A DNA stretch of 64,000 nucleotides from Owenia fusiformis (lineage: Eukaryota > Annelida > Polychaeta > Sabellida > Oweniidae), in assembly GCA_903813345.2 (NCBI GenBank), contig CAIIXF020000006.1:34263524-34327523 (forward strand). The letters are read 5' to 3'. The translations under genes were made by a program, and so were the position numbers. The notes beneath the pieces were generated by a model. That model saw nothing but the letters and a program-made list of their open reading frames with translations. It searched no databases and was not told where the DNA came from. Positions 20,401 to 28,906 of this stretch are shown piece by piece (position 1 is the stretch's first letter; the number at the start of each line of letters is the position of its first letter).

Positions 20401-22469
20401 TGTGAAAACAAACTTGTAAATTATTGTTATGTACAGTGTATTAAATGAATACTAAACTGTCCATTTTAAAATATATATGTGGAGCATTTAAAATAATTTT
20501 TTTCAATCTTATTGCCATACAGGAAGTGGGCTACAACCATGGGAAGACCCTGTTTGGAGCACTTAAAGATACTAGCCTCATCAAAGATATGTTCAAAGAA
20601 AAGTCAAGGGACAAAATCAAACCAAAGTGCCATCAGGTTAGTATAGCACTGACACAAAGTGGGATGTTATTCTTGGCAATGGGGCACATATGTCTGGAGG
20701 GCAGGATAGCCTCATCTCTTTTGACAGAGAATCTAAACAGTCCTTGAGACTATCATTTAGTGTGGGATGCACCTGATTAAGTGTTAGAGTGTCACTATTA
20801 TAAATAGTATATTTCAAAATTAATAAATAATAGCCGTACCAGTAAGCACAAGCTCCAGAGGCTATAAAACATTTGTTTGTATTATTTGTATTATGAAGCA
20901 CATTTTCTTGGTTTAAAGGGTTGTGGCATATTTGGTGAAAATTTTGACTATTGATGTACCAATAAAATGCCATTATTTTCCTCACTATTTTAATTTAAAT
21001 GTTTTTCTAACTTTAGACGCAGGTTCCAGCCAATGCAGCATTTACAGATCTAGCAGCCATGGTCTCACAGATAGAAGAGCCACAGAGTGCCAAATTTTTC
21101 ATCTCTGATATAGGTAAGTAATGATTCTCTATTATTACTCTTAAGGCCCCAATAATGATGATAATGTGGGGATAATGCTGGCCTTGGTTTGTCAATTTGT
21201 ACATCCACTTGTATTGCGTCTGACCGATTCTTCCAAAACTGCTACTGGTGTCAAGGGTAGTATCATCATTTAATTCTATATAAAGCATACTGAATAAATT
21301 TTAAGGTGTCTTTTTGGATTTTCCATACCAAAATTGTGTCTTCAAATTCTCATCTATATCTTTCCAATGTTCAGAGATTAGTATTAGTATGGAAGTCCAG
21401 AACTTTTTAAGCATGCTAGGTAGCATTAAGATGGCAATTTTGGATATTCTCTCAATACAATAAAATCTGCTTTGCAAATTCTGTGCCGAAGATTTCAATG
21501 TAAGATTTGCATGGAATTAAATATTATCAAAAAAACATCAATTAAATAATATTTTCAGATGAAGATGATGAATATGAAGATGAAGAGGATGAGGTTTCCA
21601 TAGCAACAACAATTATATCATCCAGAACTCCAAAACACAAGATTGTATCACAGTTATCCAATGCTTCCAGTAAAGCAGAGGTAGGTGTTTGTTTCTTTTA
21701 GGGTGTATTATTACATTGTATAGGATAGAGATGGGTTAGTTAGATGACTGCTTGTGAAACAAATTTTTTTGGTCACTTTTGATTGGCCACGAGATCTTCC
21801 TAAATGACACACCACATAGTGACAGGACAGATAAATAATCAAGTGGTTTCAAGGTGTGTTATAACCATCTTAAAAATAGAAGATACTTCATCAAGGCAAA
21901 CATGTAGCCTAATACTCAGAAATAGATTTAAAGTCAGTAAATCAAAAGGACACATAAGGCACTTACTACAGATGCTGAATGCTGGTCACAAAAATAATAG
22001 TGGCAATAACATGAGGGGAAATGTTGACATTGGCACTACTGATCAGTATTTTTTCACATTGATTTAGGATGAATGTTTCATCACAATAGGAGTAATAAAA
22101 AATGACATCATCTATTATACTGTTTATCAGTCAGAGTGAACCTCCCCTTCAAAATCATGCAATTTTCACCATTTTGAGTACTTTTCAAATGAAAGGTTTC
22201 AAATGTGAACCTCCCTGGAATTCTTTGAAAACTGAACACCCTTGGCAAAAGTGGGCCTGGTCTGTTCATAGCAAATATATAATTTCTATTTTCTCAAAGA
22301 CTAAGCTATTGACTATTTGAAGTCAGTAACAATTGAATCATGTTATATCTTTTATACTTTACAGAGTGGAGTACACAAGAGGGCAAGGATAGGTTCTGGG
22401 AGTGGATTCAAGGTTGAAAAAAGACGAACTGAAAAAACTGAAGATTCTCACAAAACCAAGGAAGCTTAG
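2458..22469 (+). CDS. neuropathy target esterase (patatin-like phospholipase), 5'-partial gene
   Basis: This is a lysophospholipase/phospholipase B of the ER membrane that degrades phosphatidylcholine and lysophosphatidylcholine. I assembled these exons, all with matching phases: 2458-2624, 2850-3026, 4014-4166, 4554-4687, 11693-11824, 12153-12326, 12710-12855, 13019-13144, 13353-13416, 13794-13962, 14336-14518, 14740-14858, 15272-15363, 16014-16078, 16359-16422, 16816-16938, 18614-18730, 18984-19132, 20067-20219, 20523-20636, 21017-21113, 21559-21680, 22365-22469 (stop TAG). They give about 980 residues covering the linker, cyclic-nucleotide-binding domains 2 and 3, the patatin domain and an acidic C-terminus. 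The family is usually about 1300-1400 aa, so the N-terminal membrane segment and first binding domain lie left of the window. The first exon aligns with the family linker through the motif SDFD. Vertebrates have two paralogues (PNPLA6 and PNPLA7); I cannot choose between them. The 7-kb intron after 4687 holds a tandem array and an antisense UGT gene. Confidence 0.96.
2850..4687 (+). CDS. PNPLA6/7 exons for cyclic-nucleotide-binding domain 2
   Basis: Three exons (2850-3026, 4014-4166, 4554-4687) encode the helix [16 protein letters not shown] and then a cNMP-binding beta roll. Visible blocks are [36 protein letters not shown] and [17 protein letters not shown]. The ligand-loop order PGE-x-VG-x-LAVLTGE is typical of this enzyme, whose domains are not known to be strongly cAMP-responsive. 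The last exon ends TATGG before GTAAGT in phase 2 and is completed to Gly by the exon at 11693. The 3' 76 nt of that exon plus its donor are what the adjacent array repeats. Confidence 0.95.
4579..6768 (+). repeat. 20-copy, 110-bp tandem array of an exon 3' end plus splice donor
   Basis: The unit is 110 bp (about 105-109 where a few bases of CCCTCCTT are lost). It starts inside the genuine PNPLA6 exon 4554-4687 and runs through its GTAAGT donor. I count 20 GAGAACC...TTTATGGG blocks, the first being the real exon. Copies 2-20 each have an acceptor-like end (TACTAACAG, TTACTTACAG or TTATTACAG), 76 nt of exon sequence and a GG/GTAAGT donor; the last copy has GTGAGT. Read-through from the true exon meets TAA in the first donor, so the array must be intronic. 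Splicing a copy in would shift the frame and reach TAG within about ten codons. The spacer between copies is only 34 nt, too short for a normal animal intron. Confidence 0.95.
7128..7308. repeat. 22-bp minisatellite, about 8 copies
   Basis: The unit AATAACACATTGAGAATAAGAG repeats nearly perfectly. It lies between the exon-derived array and the 3' end of the UGT gene, inside the same PNPLA6 intron. The minus strand reads open through it in two frames only because the unit lacks stops there; it resembles no protein. Confidence 0.92.
7402..8817 (-). CDS. UGT exon 3 (acceptor and donor domains, membrane anchor)
   Basis: The acceptor is TTCTACTTCTACTTCAAG, and the exon opens with [16 protein letters not shown], upstream of the first in-frame ATG at 8754. 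It therefore should not be annotated as starting at that Met. It encodes 471 residues: part of the N-terminal aglycone domain ([14 protein letters not shown] near residue 143), the UDP-sugar domain and the C-terminal anchor. No frameshift or internal stop is visible, which argues for a working gene. Confidence 0.95.
   Translation of the reverse strand, partial: VGIVVTPPLRNRVPKGSKGTSMTTHIIPTKRTDEDLTGLLTELGQIQAKGKSVLEMFPIMKALIDIVNEAVADLLDDGSVFQPLKKMKYDVAVVDGSPFLDSLYIVPYILDIPFCSLASNNLNNLMGTPALPSFVPSTASLYTDRMTFLKRLSNFFLIIILEQITTKYNFNEAEGNALIKKYAPNRPAIYHDLKRKTLLWLINQDNLLEFHVPLMENAIQVGGLSIMPNKPLPTELEDFLTKANNDVILVSFGSKSTEVLDPEIIAKLIFVFKAVNQSVIWKYNGNFIDLPSRIKLLKWIPQNDLLAHPKVKLFITHCGSNGQYEALNNGVPMLGLPLFGDQPHNAIRMQSKGYGIAMNVHDLTADQLLHNIKEILANSSYRDNIQKASKIFRSRRSPRKRAFEALDHVVMFGGEHLRPSSVEMPFWQLWMIDIYAFLTLVISVIFFILKIVILFVCRFVTKRFRSKQKVD
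7402..10322 (-). CDS. UDP-glucuronosyl/glycosyltransferase (UGT), three exons, nested antisense gene
   Basis: UGTs move a sugar from a UDP-sugar to small lipophilic molecules in the ER lumen. Exons on the minus strand are 10322-10263 (ATG, signal peptide), 9403-9308 and 8817-7402 (stop). All join in phase 0 and give 523 aa, the normal family length. Exon 1 encodes [20 protein letters not shown] and ends at an AAG/GTACTT donor. Exon 2 holds [20 protein letters not shown], where the His pair is the expected catalytic region. Exon 3 holds the donor-binding signature: [26 protein letters not shown] and the closing PLFGDQ (about residues 350-395). A membrane helix (about 481-510) precedes a short basic tail ending KQKVD, a KxKxx-type ER retrieval motif. 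The whole gene sits in the 4687-11693 intron of PNPLA6 on the opposite strand. The exon 1 assignment is the least certain part. Confidence 0.9.
9308..9403 (-). CDS. UGT exon 2
   Basis: This 96-nt exon encodes 32 residues ending EELLEQGHQ before a CAG/GTGAGA donor. The stretch [18 protein letters not shown] is a recognisable UGT N-terminal motif. The acceptor (CAAAGAG then CGA) was chosen because it keeps phase 0 with both neighbours. The pyrimidine tract is weak, so the 5' edge could shift by a few codons. Confidence 0.8.
10263..10322 (-). CDS. UGT exon 1 (signal peptide)
   Basis: Twenty codons from ATG at 10322 encode a leucine-rich signal peptide followed by Ala-Met-Lys, then an AAG/GTACTT donor. 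Family members begin their mature chain with a similar Lys-hydrophobic strand. An in-frame ATG 54 nt upstream (10376) would add a polar stretch before the hydrophobic core, so I prefer 10322. It lies about 860 bp from exon 2. Confidence 0.6.
11516..11650. repeat. degenerate TACTG low-complexity tract
   Basis: TACTG, TGTAC and TTTATTGTAC pentamer-like words repeat imperfectly just upstream of the PNPLA6 exon at 11693. This is simple-sequence DNA with no visible coding role. Confidence 0.8.
11693..12855 (+). CDS. PNPLA6/7 exons for cyclic-nucleotide-binding domain 3
   Basis: Exons 11693-11824, 12153-12326 and 12710-12855 encode [53 protein letters not shown] and [20 protein letters not shown]. 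This is the third cNMP-binding-like roll and its C-terminal helix, in the order and spacing of neuropathy target esterase. The last exon ends in phase 1 at CAG followed by GCAAGA, an apparent GC donor. Confidence 0.95.
12856..13018 (+). other. GC-AG intron (PNPLA6/7)
   Basis: The exon ending at 12855 is followed by GCAAGA, and the next exon begins after TTTTCAG at 13019. The junction restores S-E-H-P-N in frame. CAG/GCAAG is the classical GC-donor context. A weaker GT site lies 15 nt downstream (ATCA/GTAGTT) and is also in frame, adding five codons, so an alternative GT donor is possible. Confidence 0.7.
13019..14518 (+). CDS. PNPLA6/7 linker exons between binding domain 3 and patatin domain
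   Basis: Five exons (13019-13144, 13353-13416, 13794-13962, 14336-14518, continued by 14740) encode the conserved Rossmann-like linker. Recognisable blocks are [66 protein letters not shown] and [19 protein letters not shown]. All junctions keep phase. Confidence 0.95.
13145..13352 (+). other. second GC-AG intron (PNPLA6/7)
   Basis: The exon ends ATAG and the intron begins GCAAGT, the optimal GC-donor sequence. The next exon follows TTGTAG at 13353, restoring I-G-P-T-L. A GT lies 4 nt further on (GTACAT), but using it shifts the frame and gives an early stop. The GC donor is therefore required by the protein. Confidence 0.85.
14740..19132 (+). CDS. PNPLA6/7 catalytic patatin domain exons
   Basis: Exons 14740-14858, 15272-15363, 16014-16078, 16359-16422, 16816-16938, 18614-18730 and 18984-19132 build the esterase domain. 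The glycine-rich oxyanion loop LGGGGARG spans the first junction. The nucleophile motif GTSIG (Ser) lies in the exon 15272-15363. The catalytic Asp is in DGGYVNNLP (18614-18730). Further conserved blocks are [50 protein letters not shown] and [14 protein letters not shown]. The Ser-Asp dyad is intact, so an active enzyme is expected. Confidence 0.96.
15088..15183. repeat. 24-bp tandem repeat, four perfect copies
   Basis: TAGTGTTACATAGTGGGTCA followed by AAGA is repeated four times in the PNPLA6 intron 85 bp before the exon carrying GTSIG. The unit reads open with an eight-residue period, but the true exon starts at the acceptor TTTGCAG at 15271, so it is not translated. Confidence 0.93.
17025..17862. 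mobile_element. probable non-autonomous element with AAAG(G/T)CCCC termini
   Basis: The left end reads AAAGGCCCCATGTAAAGTTT near 17026, and the right end reads as its imperfect inverse (CTTTAGTCGGGGACTTT near 17845-17862). The interior is AT-rich with no open frame. The same end sequence occurs inverted near 25590-25612, so the family has at least two members here. Terminal repeats are only about 80 percent alike, so the boundaries are approximate. Confidence 0.5.
18185..18474. mobile_element. TTAA-flanked MITE, copy 1
   Basis: TTAA at 18181-18184 and 18475-18478 flank inverted ends CCTCTTGAATACC and GTAGTCAAGAGG. The inner right arm contains two TCTCGTCACTC blocks. TTAA target duplication with a CC start suggests a piggyBac-like non-autonomous element. 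A related copy lies at 37263-37482. It sits in a PNPLA6 intron. Confidence 0.75.
19299..19956. mobile_element. GC-rich terminal-inverted-repeat element
   Basis: Near-perfect inverted ends (GGCCTAGTCACATAGCCCGG on the left, its inverse on the right at about 19931-19955) bound about 650 bp of strikingly GC-rich DNA full of CGGCCG, CCGGCCGATG and ACCGAGCTC words, in otherwise AT-rich surroundings. TTA abuts both ends, a possible 3-bp target duplication. The open frames inside have no family resemblance and are probably composition artefacts. It lies in the PNPLA6 intron between exons ending 19132 and starting 20067. Confidence 0.85.
20067..22469 (+). CDS. PNPLA6/7 C-terminal exons
   Basis: Exons 20067-20219, 20523-20636, 21017-21113, 21559-21680 and 22365-22469 encode [48 protein letters not shown] and [14 protein letters not shown]. 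An acidic run ([12 protein letters not shown]) and a basic, serine-rich tail follow, ending at TAG. The first half matches the conserved end of the patatin region; the acidic tail is typical but variable. No consensus AATAAA lies close after the stop, so the 3' end is not placed. Confidence 0.94.
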
Positions 22470-24616
22470 AAGGTTCCTCACTAGTGCCAGGGGGACCAAA
22501 AATTATATAGCTGAACACTTACATTAGGAGCACCCTGTTAAATACATGGACCATATCATATAATATAGATATGTATATATACACTCCCCTCCAAAGGTTT
22601 GGCAACACTAACTCTCCCATTGGACCATATGTTAAGCCTCACATTGGGTGGTTTAGGAAGTTAGAAATCATAAGTCATGAAGTCATATCTTCAACCTTAT
22701 ATAATTTGGTATAAATAATCAGGCTAAATACAGAGTGTACAATGGGAACACATAGTTGCAAACCTGTCTACCATACTCGGCATTACATGGCCCAATGGAA
22801 TAATTTTATAATTTATAAACTCAACTATATACTCAATACATTTCACTCAACCTTATTCAACTATACTCAACCTTAATCTATTATGTTGAAGAATCCTCAA
22901 TATGCCCAATCCTATGAAACAGTTGAATTGGACTTATTTATGTAATATTTCATTTGATATCCAGTTCATATTCATTTGCCTGTTTTTGGTCTTTTCTTTT
23001 TCTATCTGAATACTGTCTTTCATGAGCCATAATCCAAACCCCAATGGTACTATGAGGTCAAACATCCTGTGATATTATACCATAAGGATACAGTATAAAT
23101 GGGTAAAATAGGTACATGGATAAAAACTGCAATCATTTATAAATGACTCAATTATTGTGAGCTTGAGCAGTTTGCCGTATAATGGTGGCATGTGTATAGT
23201 ACCAGTCTAAATAACTGGTAGATCTGGTGCTAACTACAGGTTACAACAAAGTTCTTATTTGTTATTTATTTTTTATTTCACAGTACAAGTCAGAGGTGTT
23301 TTATGGCAATTTGTATGTTTGTATTAAGATAATTAGAAGAAATAATGGATTTTCTTTGTTTTGCTCAAAAGATAAAGCAATACATGACTTGTTTTGGTTA
23401 TTATCTAAATCACATGTGAAAGTAAGTATAGTCAGTGTTATCGAATTCTCTTTTCAATTGATATTGCAGTATCACAGTACCTTCACAGGAAACTACTAGG
23501 ATAGGATGTATATATTATAATGTATGTTGATGTATATAACTGTGTATATAACTGATATTTTGAATACAACAATGCTCTTAGTAACCATAATATGTTAATG
23601 ATGGAGCATCTAATTACAATCTACAGCATTTACATGAGTTCATATTTCTGTAGATAATTTTAGTTTGAGGAATTGTAATTATTGGAAGCTAAGTTTGACA
23701 GGAGTAAAAATTGAGGAGTTGAAAAAGTTTTAAAAAAATGTGATTTTGCTGTAAGATTCCAATTTCGTGAATTAGAAATCTAGGAATTTCGAGGCTATTA
23801 TATTTCGCAAATTTTAGAGGTCTGGAGGTTTGGCCCAAGAAAATCAAAGACAAACAAGGGTGACATCTATTATGTCAGCATTATTCAGCTATTTAGAAAC
23901 TATACAATTAATCCCCATAACATAATCTTGAATGCCTAAACAGCAAATGCTAATAACACTCTTAAAATTCTGTTTTTGACTCTGTGAATCTGTTTTTTGA
24001 TCATTTTGTAAAAGGTAAAAAAAATGGAATGAACCTTCTTTACCAGCCTCTGCAGTGGATAATCCTCTGTAGTCATTTAAATGACTTTGTACAGATGGAA
24101 AGTGGTCACTCAAACTGCTTCAATGAATTCTATTAAATGATGTAGTATATTTGCAATATATCGTTTTTGTATACATATACAGTATGCTGTAAAATAAAAT
24201 ATTTGTTATGATAATTATAAATAAATTTTGTATTGTTTTTTTTTCAATCAAAAAGTTGAAATTATCTTTGTCAATGTTCCAATATTTCAAACAATCAGTC
24301 AAATTGAGTTAAACGTTTCATTTATTCATATTAACTGCCAATTCCAGTTTAGTTCCCTTGGACTGGGCATCTGGTTAATTATTTTTCACATTCGTTTTGC
24401 AACAACACCTCCTTAATTCAGCTGTTTTGAATCACTGTTGTTGGTGATATAGGGGATTTTGAGTCAATGTTAGCCTTGGTCAAATGATGAGGGTTTATGA
24501 AAACAGTTGAGTTTGTGTATAAAGAAGCTCAATCTCAAATGTTTTCCTTTAAATTCTTGTAAATGTAATTATGAAACTATATTCTATATTATTCTATATT
24601 ACTAGAACAGGACCAC
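22470..24616. other. intergenic DNA downstream of PNPLA6/7
   Basis: It contains the PNPLA6 3' UTR of unknown length and AT-rich unique sequence. I see no exon with flanking splice sites or protein similarity. A CTCCCCTCCAAAGGTTTGGC stretch near 22587 resembles a Tc1/mariner end, but I found no partner. Confidence 0.6.
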
Positions 24617-25058
24617 CAATAACCCAGATGCGAGTAGAAATAATCTTGATTTACGTCATTAAAAATTCAAAATTCAGTCAAAGTAATATCATATTTGAAA
24701 TCTACATGTAAAATTACTTCTAGAAATGTGGTTTTAAAAAGTGTTTATCAACTTTGAAAAATTAATTTTCTTTGAAAATGTGACTTCTAGCTCGGGGAGA
24801 TTCCCCATAGACCCCATGCTATAAAATCACAAAAAATGAAATATCTTTTCTTTTAGTGGACAGATAATATTTTGCTTTACTGAACATATTTTCATTCGTA
24901 TAAGTATCAGGCACATAAGGGTTATATGAAAATTGAGCCACTTAAATTGATAATATTCAAGTTTAAGGGAACTTTCTTATATACCTGCCATGTTAATTGA
25001 CCCGAATCAGCCACCTGGTGGTGAAACTGGTAACTACCTACTCGCATTTGGGTAATTG
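24617..25058. mobile_element. 442-bp terminal-inverted-repeat element
   Basis: The ends CAATAACCCAGATGCGAGTAG (24617-24637) and CTACTCGCATTTGGGTAATTG (25038-25058) are inverted copies with two mismatches. The interior is AT-rich without a long open frame. This is a MITE of unassigned superfamily in the PNPLA6-Roquin intergenic region. Confidence 0.82.
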
Positions 25059-26255
25059 CTCATTGCATTCCAAATCTATTTAAAATACAATCAAAAACAT
25101 GATGGCTAATTAAAGAATACAAGGATGAAGAATAAATGTGAAAAGGACTTTTTGATATGGCATAATAAACCTGGGAATACTAAACCAAGAATAAACAATA
25201 AAACAAACAATTTTTTGTTTCTGTTTTCCAAATGTCTGTTTTATTTATAGTTTTCAATGCATGATTAAAGGTGCAATACAAAATGGACAGTGACATTTTT
25301 CATTGCTATAAAGTTTTAACTAATTGACAACAGCAGAGCTTTACAGAAGCAGTTCAAAAAGTATAATCATTTTCAGAAGTGTATGTATTTGACACAAGGC
25401 GAGAGAAATACAAAATCAAACCATCCTGTTTTTTTTATATATGAAGCTAAATGAGACTCATCTATATTTTCAAAGTAGCAATATATACATATACACTATG
25501 TCATCTCTTCCCTCTCAATATTGAAGGAAACTACTGTGTTTAAAAATGGAACCCCACATGTGGCACACTATAATATAAGCCTTAGTGGTTAAACTTTACA
25601 TGGGGCCTTTAATAGGCTTTACACATATATTAATAATGACACCTTGTCCATTGAATGTAGTCTTTCTATGAAAAATTCTCAGAATTATACTGCACTTGTA
25701 CATTCGTTCTGGATATAAACCAGTTTTACAATTTTAATCCAGTATGGATTTTCTCGACTTCATTTCAAAAATCATCTTTAAATATCTTTCCAGTATGGAT
25801 TCTCAAATCTCTATTTGTATCAAAAACTTAGTTCCAGTATGGATACAGTTTCTTATTTGATGCTTCCAATATGGAGCTTGACATTTTGTGACTATACAAT
25901 ACTGATACAATGTACCCTTGCAATTACGATCCTTGTTTAGATTTTTGCTTAGAGAATAGCAGGAGAGTGTAAAACTAGCGAGGAAAATTCCCGACTTACT
26001 TCTAGCATTATTCCTCTTACTATCGAAATTTCATTTCCCTGCCATCCCACTATTTTTGAATTAAGAAGATATTTTTCAAGACCACAATTACTTTGACTTT
26101 TTCTGGCTATAGTAAAGTATAATTACATTATAAAAAATGTACAGTTTTCAATGAAATCCATAACAGAGTTTTACAGTAAGTACTTTGTTGATATGATATG
26201 TTGTGAGAAACATGCATCTTCAGTTTCTCTACGAAGCAAACTTTTTCAGCTCTTA

Positions 26256-26955
26256 TCAACATTGAATGGCAATCAACATTGAATCAGCACATGATTCAAC
26301 ACTGAATGGCAATTCAGCATTTAATCAGAACAGAATTCAACATTGAATGGCAATTCAACATTGAATAAGCACAGAATTCAACACTGAATGGCAATTCAGC
26401 ATTTAATCAGAACAGAATTCAACACTGAATGGCAATTCAACATTGAATAAGCACAGAATTCAACACTGAATGGCAAATCAACATTGGATCAGCACATGAT
26501 TCAACACTGAATGGCAATTCAGCATTTAATCAGAATAGAATTCAACACTGAATGGCAATTCAACATTGAATAAGCACAGAATTCAACACTGAATGGCAAT
26601 TCAGCATTTAATCAGAACAGAATTCAACATTGAATGGCTATTCAACATTGAATAAGCACAGAATTCAACACTGAATGGCTATTCAACATTGAATCAGCAC
26701 AGAATTCAACACTGAATGGCAATTCAGCATCTAATCAGAACAGAATTCAACATTGAATGGCTATTCAACATTGAATCAGCACAGAATTCAACACTGAATG
26801 GCAATTCAGCATTTACTCAGAACAGAATTCAACATTGAATGGCTATTCAGCATTTAATCAGAACAGAATTCAACATTGAATGGCTATTCAGCATTTAATC
26901 AGAATAGAATTCAACATTGAATGGCTATTCAGCATTTTATCAGAATAGAATTCAA
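26256..26955. repeat. 41-bp satellite, about 17 copies
   Basis: The unit has the form GAATTCAACACTGAATGGCA followed by ATTCAACATTGAATAAGCACA (or ATTCAGCATTTAATCAGAACA). The second half is a diverged echo of the first. Two unit types alternate over much of the array, implying higher-order duplication. Non-coding, intergenic. Confidence 0.92.
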
Positions 26956-28477
26956 GACTGTCATCACTATATAATAGTGTCAAACATACACAGTATTATT
27001 GAATGATTTAAAGTGATGCACTTTTTCAACACATATTCACATATATCTTAAAATTTAATCAGAATTAATTATTTCCATTTAAAGTGATGCACTTTCTTAT
27101 TAATAAGTACATGTAGTCTATACATTGATTGAATTGTACCAAATTGAATTTTAATACTGGTATTACTGTAAAAAGTGATGCACTTCTTCAACTCATATTC
27201 ACATGATATGGTATTTCTTAAAATTAATCATGATGAATTATTCCAAAATAAAGTGATGCACTTTTTGATTAATACGTTTACTACAATACATTTAATGTAA
27301 ATACTTACAAGTTAATATGTACATACTGTCAAATGGAGTATCTATGTAAGTGGAACACCTTGCAGGTGGACTAGTTTTTTAAGTCCTGGGACTTATTGAC
27401 TTTGTTTTAAAATGAACCTTTATAAATGGAAAACATGAGTGGAACACTTCTGTTAGTGGACCACCTTGCAAGTGGAACAGTTTATAACTACTATGATCCA
27501 CTGACTTTATATATTAAAATGGACTTATGTAAGTGGAACATCACTATTAATATACAAGGCATTCCACTTGCACAGGTTTTACTCATGTTATTTACTGTAA
27601 ATATTCTAGAAAATGTACTCATAATATTAAGTGTTATTATTAAAAGTGATGCACTTTGATAAAGCATAAGCTAAATAATATATATTTTCAGTAAACTAAT
27701 TTACACTTCTTTCTTATTTACAACTGCAGAACATAAATCTAAGGGCTGCCCACAACATTTTCACAACTTCAAATGTCCTCGCCATTATAATCAATTTTGA
27801 GGAAATTCCCTGACTTTTTGTCAGTTTTCCAGACTTAGGCACCCTGTATATATCTAGCAGGTTCTCTCAGGCACTGCTCCAGTACACATTTGCCCAAGCT
27901 ACAGCATTTTGCTGCTCTGACCTCCAACATAAACAACATATGGTTCAGTGGCCAAGTACTATTAGTAAACAAATTATAGGTGCCACTGTTTTATTTAGGC
28001 TAGGGGTGACCAAGTTGCATTTAGTCTCTATCCCAGTGCCACATTAAGGACATGCATCTACTCATTAGCTTTTTGGTGAGGGGCAAATCAGGAGATCTTC
28101 AAGGGGTTAAATTTTTGTTTTATTATGATATGGATCTACCCTATGTCCTTCTTTTAATCATTAGTTCCACTAAGGCAAGAGGAATTTGCCCAGTGGTCGA
28201 GAAGACTATTAACTATTAATGACTATGGATGATTGTCAGATATACAGAGATATATGGGTAACCATGGTTACCTGTTGACCCAATGATACAATAATTAGTT
28301 ACCATAGTTATCTGTCCTAAGGGCCACCTGAGCTACCTCGTCTCCCATTTTATCATAGAAGCTCTACTTTATGCAAATCTTGCCCCAATGTTCCATACAG
28401 CTCCCTCTATCTTCATTTGCTAGACATATTTATGGCTATAACCACATTTGTAAGGGTGACCTACAATGTAGCAGAAT
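26956..28477. other. intergenic DNA with AAGTGATGCACTT motifs and a degenerate GTGGAACA element
   Basis: The imperfect palindrome AAGTGATGCACTT recurs near 27011, 27080, 27175, 27250 and 27644, part of a duplicated segment of about 165 bp. At about 27340-27580, GTAAGTGGAACA-like words repeat and resemble the element at 56170-56484. TTTATT at 28119-28124 would be an AATAAA signal for the minus-strand Roquin transcript, but this is unproven. No gene seen. Confidence 0.5.
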
Positions 28478-28801
28478 CTCTATTCATGGCTCTAATGTTG
28501 CATGTAGCCTCTATTTCTGGCCCTTGATGTTGCATGTAGCCTCTATTCCCGGCCCTAATGTTGAATGTAGCCTCTATTCCTGGCCCTAATAATGCATGTA
28601 GCCTCTATTCCTGGCCCTAATGTTGCATGAAGCCTCTATTCATGGCCCTAATGTTGCATGTAGCCTCCATTCCTGGCCCTAATGTTGCATGTAGCCTCCA
28701 TTCCTGGCCCTAATGTTGCATGTAGCCTCCATTCCTGGCCCTAATGTTGCATATAGCCTCTATTCCTGGCCCTAATGTTGCATGTAGCCTCTATTCCTGG
28801 C
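28478..28801 (-). repeat. 31-bp array derived from the last codons and stop of Roquin
   Basis: On the minus strand the Roquin coding end (GCCAGGAATAGAGGCTACAT, then GCAACATTAG) is followed directly by about ten copies of the same 31-bp unit. Each copy carries the stop-like TAG. The first copy is the genuine C-terminus (A-R-N-R-G-Y-M-Q-H-stop). The rest form the start of the 3' UTR. The period is not a multiple of three, so loss of the stop would not give a clean peptide repeat. Confidence 0.93.
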
Positions 28802-28906
28802 ATCATGAACTGCCATATTCTGGGCCTGATCAGGGTCAAACTGCTGCATCATCTGAGCATGATTCACCAAAACCATATCACCATTTCCAGTGTAAGCATA
28901 TTCCAC
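28772..28906 (-). CDS. Roquin last coding exon
   Basis: A TTTTTCTTTAG acceptor precedes 44 codons beginning [20 protein letters not shown] and ending GYMQH-stop. Phase 0 matches the donor at 31415. The intervening intron is 2.5 kb and filled mainly by the satellite at 29515-31165. The assignment rests on splice signals, phase and a Gln/Met-rich composition like the preceding exons; this region is poorly conserved across the family. Confidence 0.8.
   Translation of the reverse strand: MEYAYTGNGDMVLVNHAQMMQQFDPDQAQNMAVHDARNRGYMQH

Noticed and set aside
22585-22620. Tc1/mariner terminal repeat (CTCCCCTCCAAAGGTTTGGC)
   Set aside because: No inverted partner was found, so an element cannot be bounded.
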